Shown in pieces: positions 44,553 through 56,625 of a stretch of DNA of 64,000 nucleotides. Below the pieces are notes generated by a model. That model was not told the origin of the DNA and made no database searches. It worked only from the letters and a program-made list of their open reading frames with translations. The position numbers were made by a program, and so were the translations under genes. Numbering within the stretch: the stretch's first letter is position 1; every line of letters starts with the position of its first letter. The stretch covers positions 6,102,501 through 6,166,500 of the forward strand of contig JASXTE010000001.1 of NCBI GenBank assembly GCA_030280995.1. Reading direction: 5' to 3'. The DNA is from Hemileia vastatrix. Taxonomy: Eukaryota > Basidiomycota > Pucciniomycetes > Pucciniales > Zaghouaniaceae.

Positions 44553-47500
44553 TTATGCAATACCTCCTACAGATACATCTTTAACTTCAATTTAAGAAGC
44601 TGAAATTATTAAAGATGTATCTCATGATACTTACAAAATCACACCTATTAAAGCACCTGTTATTATATTTGGAAAAGAAATGAATACCATTCTTGACCCT
44701 GGGGCTGCAGGTAGTGTAGTTTCTATTAACACATTAATGAAAATTGATAGTAAGTATAAAGATAAACTAGAGCTTTTACAGACAAAGAACTGCAGGGATT
44801 TTGGTTCAGTATTAAATCCCATTGGCAAATACAAAACTGCTGTATTCTTTAAATATAATAAGGGATATGTAATAGCAGTGTGTGAATTTTTGGTAATGGA
44901 TAAAAATAATTGAAGTGATTGGTTTATTATTCGCAATAACTTATTGACCAAATTTGGAATCAAACTAGATCCTGAAAATAGTTGCTTCACTATAGGCCTA
45001 AATGGGAAAAGAAAATTCAAGATTTGCTCTAAAAATTCAGTTTATTCCATTTCTCTTAAAGAAGAAGAACTGAATGGTGGAAGAACCACCTCTGAAGTAG
45101 TAGAATTGGAAAATGAAGTCCAAAAAGCCTCTTTCAGTGTTCAACTCTCAAAAATTGAATAAAACAATATTTTGAGATTGATAAAATCTTACCCTATGGA
45201 ATTTTCTCATAGTTCAAATGAATTAAAATTGGTCAAAGATGATGAGATGATTATCTCTTAAAGTTGTGATTTGGATAATATCCCTGGAAGCTTGAAAAAT
45301 AAACCTTACCCAGATTCTCCTGAAAAAAGGAAAGACATTTAAGACAACATTAAAATGTTGTTACAAATGGGTATTGTTGAAAAAGTGGACACAACACCTA
45401 AGGATTGTGTTATTCCACCAGTTTTAATCTCCTATGAAAAAGATATGGTAAGATTATGTGGTGATTACAGAGCTCTGAATACATTCAGTGTAGATGATAT
45501 TTACCCTCTACCAAGGATATCTTCTATCCATGCTACCTTACAAGGAGTAAAATATATTTCCTGTCTGGATGGAAACAAAGGTTACTACCAGATTCCTGTG
45601 GAGAAGAATTATCAGAATTTTTTGCTAATAAACACACACATGGGGATATATAAATATGTGAGACTGCCTTTTGGCCCAAAGAATGCACCTTCAGTCTTCC
45701 AAAAATTGATGGATAGTATTTTTCATCAGGAAATGGTTGAAGGATGAATTTTAGCTTATATTGATGACATCATAGTGTTTTCAAAACCATATGATGAACA
45801 TTTAAATCACCTGAAAAGATTATTTCAAAAGATGGATGAAATTAATATGACAATTTTATTAAAGAAATGTAAGTTTGGGGATTCAATCCTTGAAAGTACT
45901 TGGACATGTTGTATCTGGATTACAAATTTCTGTTGACCAGAACAAATTGGCAGCAATAAAAAACATTAGTATACCTAAGAATGTGAAAGATTTTCAAATT
46001 CTTTTAGGTATGTGTGTATATTATAGGCAGTATATAAAAAACTACCAATCTATTGCAGCCCCTTTAACAACATTAATCAGGAAAAATGAGGCTTTCATTT
46101 GGAATAATGAAATACAACATGCCTTTGATAAATTGAAGGAATGTTTAATGTCAGCTCCAATATTGGGACTGCCATATTTTGACCTTCCTTTTCTCTTGTA
46201 TACTGATGCAAGCCTCACAGGGTTAGGTTCTGCTTTACAGCTGAAACAGATAATGAATGGGAAATTATCTGAAGTAGTAATCTGCTATACATCCAGAACC
46301 TTAAGAAAGACAGAATTAAGGTATGGTGCCACCAAACTGGAATGTTTAGCCATTGTTTGGGCCCTGTAGAAACTTCATTACTATCTGGAATACCAGAAGT
46401 TTGAATTAATAACAGATTTCAGTGCAATAAAATCATTACTAAAAATAAAAACACCTAATAGGCACATGTTTAGATGGCAACTAGCTGTACAAGAGTACAG
46501 AAAAAGAATAAGAACTACTCATTGAGCAGGAAAATTGAATTCTAATTTGGTTTTAGTATCCAGAAGCCCTTTTCCAAATGATACTGACAACCAAGCTTAT
46601 GTACCTGAAAATGAGGTTATACATATATTTGGGACTTATATAGTGGATTTAGAGGAAGAATTTATGCAAAATTTATTAAAAAATTATTCATCTGATAAAT
46701 ATTTTTCTAAATTATCTATCATTTTAAATGATCCAACTAATGCCTCTATGAGTGCATTAATTCAAAACTTCCCTCCAAAGTACAAAACTGCATTGGAAAA
46801 AGGTAAATTTTTAATTGAAGATGGATACATATATTACAGGAAAAAGCTAAGTAATGTAATAGTTATACCACCTCCTATGAAAGAGTTAATGTTAAGTACT
46901 TGTCATGATGACATCTTAGCTGGTCATTTTTATTTTAAAAAAACATTAAATAGAGTTAAAAATACAGCTTGGTGGATAAACATGAATGAAAATGTACAAA
47001 AATACATTGAAACATGTGACTCTTGTCAGAAATCTAAAAGATTGACTGGAAATAGAGCTGGGTTATTGCAACAAATAGAGCAGCCAAAAGCTTCATGGGA
47101 AATTATAAACATAGAGTTTGTCACAGGATTTCTATTAGTAGAAAAAGAGAGTTTCAATTCTTGCTGGTAATTGTAGATAGATTAACAAAAATCTGTAAAT
47201 TTATCCCTACGCATAAAGACGTATCTGCAAAAGACTTGGAATTACCATGGTGGAATCAAATGATGAATACTTCTGGGGTTCCCAAAGCCATAATTTCTGA
47301 CAGAGACCCTAAATTTACTTCAGATTTCTGGACATCTTTGATGGAATTATCAGGTTGTCAATTGAAATTGTCTAAAGCACACCATCCACAAACTGATGGG
47401 TTGGCTGAAAGAATGATACAGACTCTAGAAGATATGATCAGAAGATATTGTGCCTTTGGATATGAATACAAAGACAATGAGAAATTCACAAATGACAGAG

Positions 47501-48217
47501 TAACATTAATTCCTGGCTTTGAATTTGCTTATAATAACACAACTCATTCTGTAACAGAGAAAAAACCATTTGAACTCTGGCTGGGATATGTACCAAATAC
47601 CCCAGTAAATCATTTAAATAAATTACCAAGGTTAGATATGCACCCTGGTACTAAATATTTTATTCATATGAAAAAAATGTGTAGAAATCATGCAGAGGAA
47701 TGTATCCAAAAAGCATTTGAATATGAAAAGAAAAGTTGGGATAAATCTCATAAATAATTTGAATTCAAAAAAGGAGATGAAATCCAACTTTCAACACTGC
47801 ATTTTAACTTACAAGGTAATTTTAAATTAACAGACCCCTTTGTAGGACCTTCTTTAGTAAGCAAAATGGTTGGTAATAATTCTGTGGAAGTCATATTATA
47901 TGCCCCATATGATAGGAAACATCTGGTTTTCCCTATCTTATTATTAAAACCTTACCATGCAAATGATCCTGCCTTATTTCTAAAAAGAAGAGGAAGGCCT
48001 AAAAAACAACCTGAGGAAATTTTGGAAAAAGCAGAGATTGAAAAAATACTCAAGAAAAGAATCTTTACTAAAGAAAAAGGAACTTAGTAACTATTAAGAT
48101 TTAAGGGAAAATCAAATGAATTTGATAAATGGATACCTGAAAAAGAAATTTAAAATATATCCTCCCTGCTCAAAAAACTTATACAGAAATTAATTTCTGT
48201 TCAACAAACTGAGGGGT
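44553..48217 (+). pseudogene. Pol relic of second gypsy element, with AT-hook and chromodomain-like tail
   Basis: Protease: TILDPGAAGSVVSINTL near 44690. RT: PPVLISYEKDMVRLCGDYRA, LPFGPKNAPSVFQKLMD, a stop, then AYIDDIIVFSKPYDEH near 45755, so the YxDD motif is kept. RNase H: YTDASLTGLGSA and TKLECLAIVWAL, then a stop. Integrase: HDDILAGHFYF, CDSCQKSKR, VDRLTKICKFIP, ISDRDPKFTSDFW and HPQTDGLAERMIQTLED (46890-47460), all DDE positions present. The C-terminus has a consensus AT-hook core (KRRGRPKKQ at 47980-48010). After two stops it has LLRFKGKSNEFDKWIPEKEI, which looks like a chromodomain. At least five stops or frameshifts break the frame. Confidence 0.85.
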
Positions 48218-48367
48218 AAAAAATCAGTACTTTTAAAATTTTATTATGTTTTATTTCTTTAAATATTTAATCTTTAATGCTACAGAAAATTCAGAATACC
48301 TAAAAAATAACATAAAATAAAAAAAGTGTATAGCTTATCATTTTTATTGCTTTTTTGGGTAAAAAAG

Positions 48368-49844
48368 TTTTAGCCTGGATATCCCCAGGACTGAGTAAAA
48401 AGTACTTATAAGTTATGTTAAAACATGGACTATACATGGGTGCATTAAATTAGAGTACACAAATAGTATACATAAGTAAAATTATGATAATATACAAAAT
48501 ATGCCATTATAACACCTTTTATACATGCATATATCCATCTTTTATAAGTCTTATGTGCTTAATATTAGGTTGGAATATGTTAGGTTAATCTAAAGAGACT
48601 TAAATATAATGATACATAATTTTTAAGTAGACTTAAAGCTGTTGTTTTCATTATTTTATGTGAAAACCCAGAAATGCGCTTTAAATCGCTTAAAGTTGAC
48701 TATATGCGCTATAAATTTAATGATATTAAAGATTCGCTTTAACAGATCAAATTTTCTTAAGTAGGGCTATTGATTTGGCTACTCAAATGCATAAAAATAA
48801 CACTTTTCAAATTTGGTGTTTTTTATGCCAGAAATGGCTTCTGTGTACTGGCCACATACTGCCTGAATTTTTCCAATTGTGAATAGCTTCATTTTTAGCA
48901 AAGTTAGCTTTTTCACACTATAATTACCCCACATTCTATTCCCACTTTTGGGAAACACACTAAAATAGACAAAAGTTGCTTATTTAGTGTCCTAGTTTAA
49001 TTACAAATGCATTGACCCTTATTATATGCACTAATTCAATTAATAACCTCAATCTTGGCACTTTTATTCACTTCCATGCTTAAATTTGCCTTAATTAGTC
49101 AAAGATTTACCCATGCAAGAGCCTTCCAAGGACTGCATATAGTTACCCCACATCTCACACCCTTTTTTTGGTTTTTAAGTGGTTTCTCAGTCAATTTTGG
49201 TTATTTTTGAATGGGGATTTCATGAAGTATAATGTCATGATTAGCCCCATCATTTCTACTGTTGATCCCCTTTAATATGTAGTAATAATTAGCCTTAATT
49301 TTCCCTTTTATTCTTTAATTTTAAATGTATTACACGCATATACTCTCTTTTTTGCTTATTTTTTTTTGATGGATTATCCCTATTACTGCAGGATTTTGGC
49401 GGGTGATATCATTCTAATTATGTTATTGGTCACTCTTTATGGTGTTGGAAATTTCTTTTAGTTGGAATGAGGAATCATTAATCATGTATAGAGCTGGTAA
49501 ATCAAGGGTTCACTGGGGAAGTTATTGTGTATAAAAGGAGGGGTTTTTTGGTCTTGTTTTCTACATTCTTTAATATATAACTAATACAATTACAATAAAT
49601 ATATACATCACTTATAAAATCTTTTAATAGTATCTGAATTATTAATTCTATTTTTATACTAACTATAAAGATTGTAAGCCAGATATATAATTAGTCAGGT
49701 TTTAATTACTGAGACCCTTATATTGAGTTACATTTTAATACTTATTGGATTTGTACTACAGTATTCATATAGGACCATTAAAATCTTCTAGACAACTTAC
49801 CTTTCAATATATTTCAAGTCTCTGTACTTGATCTCAGCCTGACA
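48368..49844 (+). repeat. 3' LTR of second gypsy element
   Basis: Homologous to 39062-40533. It starts with a degraded TTTTAGCCTGGATATCCCC and ends CTCAGCCTGACA, followed by the TTTTC target duplicate. Confidence 0.85.
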
Positions 49845-49849
49845 TTTTC

Positions 49850-51832
49850 TTACAAATATGATTTGGTTCAAATTTCCATACTATATGTACTTCAATCCAC
49901 TTCCACATAATGAAATATTTAAATATTTTGAAAATTAAACATAATTAGTACACAGTAAAAATTCTTGCTGAAATTTTTTGAAAAAAACATTTAATTTTCA
50001 TCTAAATTTTATATCCATCATTCATGAATAATGAAATTAAATATTGGCCAGATTCCATAAGCATATTTAGATAATTTTTCAAATTCATGTCATTTTTAAT
50101 ATAAATTTTCATCAAGAGTGGATGATTTCTTTCCATTCTTTGACACTTGTTTTTTAATTTTTTGAGCTCAGGTATATTAATCACCAAAAATCTACTACCC
50201 TGGGTTATAAAATCTTCTTCTGCCAACTCTTTGTCCCCCACTTATTTTTAAAACAAAAAAGCCTCAAAAGTATTTATTTTATCCAACTCTTTAATCTTAT
50301 ATACCCCCCATTCTATATATTTATCCATTATCCCCAAGTGTTTCCTCTACCAGTTCTCTAAATCCCACACATTTTTTTTGCAAAGATCACACATCCCCAA
50401 TTTTTCACTGTCTTTAATTCCCCATTCTACCCCCCAAATACTATATTTTCTGCTTGAATTTCCCCCTACTTCTCTACGATCCCTCAATTACCACCTCAAA
50501 GATTGTCCTTTTCACCCCCAGGATCCTTGTTGCACCTCAATATTTTCTATTTTTCCCAATAAGCCATTCCCTCTTTCCCCCCCATTTCCATCCTTCTTCT
50601 CACAAACTTACACCCTTACACCCCCACATTTCATGGGAAAAATGCTTCTGAAATGCTTTTTTTCACAGGGCCTCATGTCTTATATAACCCCTCTAAATAG
50701 TCTCTAACTTACTCATTTACAGCTACAAGTCACATGCTGCAAAGTGTTTCAGCAACACTTTGTGGCATGTGATCTCAATATTTTCACTCCCCTTCAATAA
50801 AAAAATTGACTGGGTGTCTTTAAATACAAATTAACATTCAGGAAAGTGTCACAGAAACACTTCCTTGCACGTGAAATCAGTATTTTATTGCACTTTCTGC
50901 TACTCTTTCACTAAGTCCCTTTGAAAACTGAATAACATATAATTTAGTTTTTATAAAAAATTTCTGTTCATTCCAATGGAGTATTCAAGGTACTAAGTAA
51001 GAGAGTAGGTAGAAGGGAAAGGTATTGTGTGGATGAAGGGGCTAGTAGATACAATGAATAGTCTCAGAGAAAGAAAGAGACAAAGAGTATGGGTATAAAA
51101 AAAACTAAAAAGAGGGCTTGTAGAGGAAAAAAAAACTGTGTAAGAAGGAGGAGGTTCAAGAGGTGAAACAAATTTTGTATGTAAAAGAGACTTAACACCC
51201 CAGTGAGTAGCTCAAGTGCCTTCAGGGGGGGCCCTTCAGGGGTGAAAGCAGGGATTCAAAGGGGAAAAAAGTAGGATAAAGAGGGGCTGTTAATAGAATT
51301 ATAAATGTGATTTCTTCCACTTCAATTTTAATTGAGATATTTATGGCATTATCTACCAATTTTAACTGCAGACAACCTAATACAACATTTAATTTTTAAT
51401 TTTTCCTTAAAAATAAAGTGTTTTCCGGGTATAGATATAAAGACAAGCCTATCATTTAATCAAAATTTCAATTAGCTGAATAAATATTTTTCAAAAAAAT
51501 ATGGACTTCACTTTCTATGATTTATCACATATTCCATATTTTTCCATCATCCAAAAAGTAAAATAAATGGAGGTGATGAATTATCTCCAGTAACTTGTTA
51601 AAAAACCTAAGTAATGTAAATATTTGATTGGAACCAAAAAAATGTGATACATCAACCACACCAAAAGGTCTTAACTGATGATTCATGAAGAATTAATAGT
51701 AGAACTTGTGAGTTATGTTAACGAAATATTATTGAGTAAAGTAAAATTGAGTTGAAAAAGAGAATTAAGGGTAAAAAAGAAAATAAATGTGGCAAAAAAT
51801 TGGTGATTACAATCTCAAGAACTGCAAACTAT
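49850..51832. other. AT-rich DNA with C/T-rich and G/A-rich blocks and two hairpins
   Basis: A C/T-rich block (about 50270-50700) and a G/A-rich block (about 50990-51290) flank a 230-bp middle with two imperfect palindromes. At 50730-50772, TCACATGC and GCATGTGA enclose AAAGTGTTTC and AACACTTTG. At about 50839-50877 another pair has GTGT and ACAC arms. The layout resembles a foldback or miniature element, but its ends were not defined. No gene seen. Confidence 0.5.
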
Positions 51833-52071
51833 CACCACACAATATGGTGGGCGGACTTGCTAGCCAGTCTGAAACCTTGGACCCAAACTCACAACAGATT
51901 GAACACACATTGAGCTATTGATAAAGGAGACATACAATCAGGGATAAACACCACTCAGCAGAACAGTTTTGGGTGGGTGTTCAATTAGAGCTCAGTATGA
52001 GTTCAATCTGAGTTCCATCTGAGTTCAGGTTGAGGACTTTCTAGCAAGTCCACCCCCTATAATGTGTAGTG
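51833..52071. mobile_element. Miniature (239-bp) member of the giant-transposon family
   Basis: The left end is CACCACACAATATGGTGGGC then GGACTTGCTAGCCAGTC (type A). The right end has GAGTTCAATCTGAGTTCCAT, GGACTTTCTAGCAAGTCC and ATAATGTGTAGTG (type B). TAT flanks both sides (51830-51832 and 52072-52074). Both complete ends with almost nothing between them make it a MITE-like deletion derivative. It shows the minimum sequence that could still move. Confidence 0.88.
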
Positions 52072-53344
52072 TATAGGCAAAAATTTTGAATAAATCAATT
52101 TTTTACAATTAAATTCTCAAAGTCACTTGTAATATTAACTTCACAAAAGATATTGGTATCCAGAGCATGTCTCATACTGAAGTTTATTAAATAATTAAAA
52201 ATGTGAGATCACAAAAAGAGAAAAAAAAAATTCAAGAAAAAAAGTGTAAATGGCTAATGATATCTATCAACTTACAAAATCTTATTAAAATATTCCATGA
52301 AATTTAAAGAATTGAATATTCTATGAGATTTTAGTTTTTTCCTCTGTTATTTTTCAATATAAATTGTAAAGAAAAAACTTTTCTGAATTATCTAGGGGCT
52401 AAGTAAGTTTATTTTTCTTGTTTTTCAAAAATTAAAAACTAATATGGTTCTTCTGAAAAAAAAATGATAGTTCAGGTCATGGGAATTTCTTTTAGTATAA
52501 TTTGATTTAGAATAGATATAAAATCATGAAGAAAAACTATAGTTTTTTTAAAAAAATTACCTTTTGGGGATATCAAAGCTTTTTTTTATCCTATCTCTGC
52601 AATAGCAGATATAGCTGTAGTATAGTTCTAGATTTAATTTTTATTTTAAAAAAATATATTGAATATTCATTGAGTGTGCATAACCCATATGCAGTATATA
52701 TGAATTTTTATTATTTAATATGGTGTATGGAACATATAGTATGTCTTTTTTAAAATGTACAATATGCTTCAACATTGAAAAAACAATAATTTTTTTTTTA
52801 TATTTGATTTCATGATTTCAAGGCAGGAAAAAAGAGAGGAAGGGCACAAAAGTTTTCACAAAACATACTTGGAAATTTTTCACTAATTCCCACCCCTACA
52901 AGATTACTCCACAGATTACCCCAGGAAACCTTATAAATAACTTTCCTACCAGTCCTCTTTTTTTTCCCCTGTGTTAAAAGTTTCTAGACTTCCAGAAATA
53001 GATACCCATGGACTATATTTATGTACTGTCATGCCTATCTAGGGGTTAAACCTATATCATTACTTGATGCTAATTCCTAAACCTCTAATTTTCCTTTAGC
53101 ACTAACCTAATTTTTCTCAAGTACACACCATGCTCTATTCCAATAGTTTGGTATGTGCTTTTCTTGAACTTTAACTTTCTGCGAGATGTATATCCATATT
53201 ACTCTAAAAAACTTTGTGTGGAGAGTCTAATTTTTTCTTCACTCCTAAGACCTTATAATTGTGCTTTTTGTAACCATTGCTTAAATTAACTCCTTTGTTG
53301 CGCTTGCTGTGATCTGAGACTTTCCTGTGTTGCTAAAAGATGTA
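52072..53344. other. AT-rich intergenic DNA
   Basis: About 1.3 kb with no gene. Near 53100-53300 there is faint likeness to 29740-29900 (CTCAAGTACA and ACTTTGTGTGGAGAGT words), suggesting a decayed copia-related fragment. Confidence 0.45.
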
Positions 53345-53936
53345 TACCACACCATATCCTATTATAAAGAAATTTTAAAATATCTTATATCAGCATTATT
53401 TCTATTTTATCTAAAGTAAGATAGTGCAACAGAAAGTTTAATAACAGTATAATTTTTTTTATTACCAGAGTTTTTTAGAAAGATAGTTTTATCAGAGATT
53501 AGTTGTTAAAGTTTGGTGAAGGAATCAGAAGAAGTTTGAAATATTTGTGTGAAGCTTAAAGGGGGAGTTTTGAGAGTTGAGTGGAGACAGCATCTGGGTT
53601 CATGATCAAGACTTGGCCCCCTTTTGTTGATGCAACACTTTTTGGAAAAAATAGACATATAAGCCAAATATTTTCCAAAAAGTGTCAGAATATAAGTCAA
53701 CAAATAAATCTAAAGAAATAAAATTCATAGTTGATGAAAGTTACTTCCCAGTAGAGAGTTGTTTCATTGAAGTTGTTTGAAGGCCTAGGCAATGAGGGAA
53801 GCAGAAATTTTCCACCAAATGAGAAGGGGGGTGTGTAGATAGAAAGAAATCTTAAGTTTTCTCCACAAAAATTAGGTAGCCTAGAGTGAAGGGAGATATA
53901 AGGATAGCATCCGTAATTATATGTTATTTGACTCAC
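53345..53936 (-). pseudogene. Harbinger transposase relic, N-terminal part
   Basis: Homologous to 60340-60905 (shared CCATATCCTAT, GACATAGTGCAACAG-type words and AAAAGTGTTGCATCAACAAA-like sequence). It lies left of the shared Harbinger intergenic region and points away from the Myb/SANT relic, as in the copy at 59585-60905. The catalytic part is missing and the frame is broken. Confidence 0.6.
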
Positions 53937-54448
53937 TTAAAAATTTATCAAGGATGTTATGAGTTTAGGATTAGAAATTAGGAATTGAAATTGGGGTATA
54001 AAAGGCAGGATAATGCATTATTGTGCATTCCTTGTCCACTAGACCTTTGGCTAGTGGATAAGAATCTTCTGCAATTAATAATGTCTGTTCAAGGGAAAAA
54101 AATTCCTTATCCCCAATTGTGGATCCCTTAATGTCAATAACCCCTAATAGGGGGTATCAATGTTGACCAATCAACAATTAAATTAATTTCAGATAAAAAT
54201 CATTATACCCCAATTATCTTCTGCAATTATTTTTGCTAATAATTGGGTTATTAGACCTTTTATGTGTCAATGTTCATCTCTATATGTAATTTTTATCCTC
54301 AATTTTTCATAACCACATATTGGACAACTTTCTGGATGTTCCAGGCTCCTTACCTTGCTGTGCACTCCCATCCTGTCTAATCATTTCCATTCAAAACCCC
54401 TCCCCATCTCATCTGTTTTTTTCTTCTCCTTTTCATCTTCAAATATCT
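53937..54448. promoter_or_regulatory. Harbinger divergent intergenic region with inverted repeats
   Basis: Separates the leftward transposase and rightward Myb/SANT relics. AATTGGGGTATAA near 53991 faces TTATACCCCAATT near 54205, an exact 13-bp inverted repeat. Between them are a palindrome (TCCACTAG then CTAGTGGA, 54036-54059) and CCCCTAATAGGGG. The same set recurs at 60970-61142 plus 62279-62525, at 63812-64000 and inverted at 23958-24265. These conserved symmetric sites are likely regulatory or transposase-binding sequences. Confidence 0.6.
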
Positions 54449-55740
54449 CAACATTCCCCGTCATCATAGATCTTCTCAAAGACAGCCTTCACCCAGTTGT
54501 TCTTCTAATCCCATTACTCCCTCTTTCCCCTGCTCAGCTGAGAAATCAAAGACTGTTCAACTAAAAATATATGATCATCTCATACTTATAAACTGGCTAA
54601 AAATAAAAACTAATTAAGATTCTTGTTTTGGTACTGAGAATACAACTAAAGTAGGACAGCAACCTGCATCAAAAGTCAATGGCTATCTTCTAATGGCCCA
54701 TGAATTACAAAATAAGACAAAGGTAAGGATTGATCTTTGCCTAAACAGATTTTTGAATTTTTCAAGAATTAACGAGACAAATACAAGAAGGCAAAGACTC
54801 TTTTATTTTCTACTGGTTTTGGTATTACTGAAATCGATATGATAAAGGGCATAAAATTCATAGATAATAAAATTGAATCTTTATGTCCTTACTTTAAAGA
54901 GATGGATTCTATTTTTGGAGAGCAAGCTGATGTTAATCCGGCAAACATGTTGGATGGTGAAGATTCCATCTCCAAAAATGATGTAAAAAGAAATTTTTTC
55001 CCATCATCTTCCTTCACTCAAGCCTCCTCTGTTCTAAATTCAAAAAATCTAGATAGCTTTCCAATAGATCCTTATGGTGATATAAACCAATGTGATCCCA
55101 CTCCAGTAAGTTTTTATTTCTTATCTATTTTTTTTATTTTTTTATTTCTAAAAGGGCTAATGAACAAACCCAGGATCCTCAAGAAAGTTAGTCTGAAGAT
55201 AGCATCAATGATGAAGAGGAAAAAGTTACCTCCAAAAAAAATCAAAGACCATTAACTACTTTGAATTTCAAAAGTCGTAGAAAGCAAAACAGAGATATTT
55301 TTCCCAAACCACTTTTTCTTCCATTGATAATTTTCTTGAGAAATGTGAATCTGGTAAGTGATAGCATACCTCTTAATAATTAAGTGATCCTTTCCTTTTA
55401 TTTGTTAATATTCCTTTTCACTGCAGGTAAAGTTATATTTGAAAGAGATACTAACAAATTTCAAAAGAAACAATATGAGCTCTATTTAAAAAGGGATGAT
55501 AGGGCAAAAGACTTGGAGGAGAAGAGATTCAAGCTTTCTTTAAAGAGGGATGGGAGGGTACAAGACTTGGAGGAGAAAAAATTCAAGCTTTCTTTAAAGA
55601 GAGATGAGAGGGCACATGACTTGTAGGAGAAGAAAATTGAGATAAAGAAAGAGGAGAAGGCTCTTGAGTATAATTTCTTATTGGATCAAATGAAACTCAA
55701 GTATCAACTTGAAGAAGTTTCAAAAATAATGATTTCTTGA
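54449..55740 (+). pseudogene. Harbinger Myb/SANT-type partner gene relic with coiled-coil tail
   Basis: Equivalent of the minus-strand relic at 23361-23957, but longer. The expected ATG reads ATT here, so the start is lost. Recognisable pieces are KGIKFIDNKIESLCPYFKEM and IFGEQADVNPANMLDGEDSI near 54840-54965. After intron-like gaps comes a charged helical region with three near-identical units of KRDxRxxDLEEKxFKLSL (55484-55625). The last unit ends in a stop, and EIKKEEKALEYNFLLDQMKL follows to TGA at 55738. Repeated heptad-like units suggest a coiled coil. Known role of the family: DNA-binding partner of Harbinger transposase. Confidence 0.7.
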
Positions 55741-55976
55741 GATATTGTGTTAAAGCTAATAAGTCTATTGAGTAAATTAAATTATTAATGAGAATTTTTC
55801 ATAACTAGTTTTTTCATTTCACTTACAAAGTTATCTCAATAGAATGAATTAAATCTAATAATCAATCCTTGGCACACACTTCTCACTGAGATTTGAAAGA
55901 TTCACCATGGGAAATCTAGGGGTGAACTGCTATCAATCCCCTCTCCTGAACTTTAAAGTGTCCCTAATATTTTTTT

Positions 55977-56210
55977 ACAATACCCTCCCCTGCTATTTAC
56001 CATAACAAGGGGTGGAGATCACCATTTTTTTTCTAAGTCAGAAACAAATTTATGACAAAAAAAATTGTAATACCCTCCCCTATTTTTTACCATAACAGGG
56101 GGTGGGGATCAATATTTTTTTCTAATTCAGAAAAATATTTATGACTAAAAAAATGGCAATACCCTCCCCTGTGTTTTATTGAAGTAGGGGCATAGATTGC
56201 CAAATTATAT
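55977..56210. repeat. Tandem repeat, about 90-bp unit, 2.6 copies
   Basis: TACCCTCCCCT recurs at 55981, 56071 and 56160. The units share ACCATAACA then GGGGTGG, GATCA and TTTTTTTCTAA then TCAGAAA. It lies between the Myb/SANT relic and the TET-like relic. Confidence 0.85.
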
Positions 56211-56625
56211 TTTCATTGCATAAATTAACATGAAAACAAGTCTTATAAGATAATCAACAAACCTAAATTAAGGACAATTCAAGTAAAAATGTGAGTGGAA
56301 ATTGTCTGTGACCAAACTTAATGAAATGAAACACAAATGTATACATGAACCCCATGAGAGAAACATATTTCCTCATGATTAGCGCTATACAACACACAAA
56401 AGATGGCTCATTAATTTAGGTAAGTAGATTATCATATATGAATTGTAAAATTTTAATTCTTGAAATAAAAATAAAAGTTGGCAACCTATATTACACCCCA
56501 TACTTTTTCTTTCTACCTAATGTTTTTTGTTTTACCTCACCTTTTTCTCTTACCTTATCATTCTTATTGACCAGCTCCCTATTTATTTGAAATGAACATC
56601 AAAAATGTGTGAATTCTTCACAGGA
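56211..56625. other. Spacer downstream of the TET-like relic
   Basis: About 400 AT-rich bases with no recognised feature. Confidence 0.5.

Larger units (their letters stand above)
39062..49844 (+). mobile_element. Second Ty3/gypsy element, complete outline but decayed
   Basis: The 5' LTR is 39062-40533 and the 3' LTR 48368-49844, about 1.47 kb each and clearly homologous throughout. Both start near a degraded TGTCAGCC and end CAGCCTGACA. TTTTC flanks both sides (39057-39061 and 49845-49849), a 5-bp target duplication. Inside are relics of gag, protease, RT, RNase H and integrase in Ty3/gypsy order. A solo LTR of a related family is nested right after the 5' LTR. LTR divergence and many stops mark it as much older than the chromovirus at 15328-23360. 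Confidence 0.88.
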
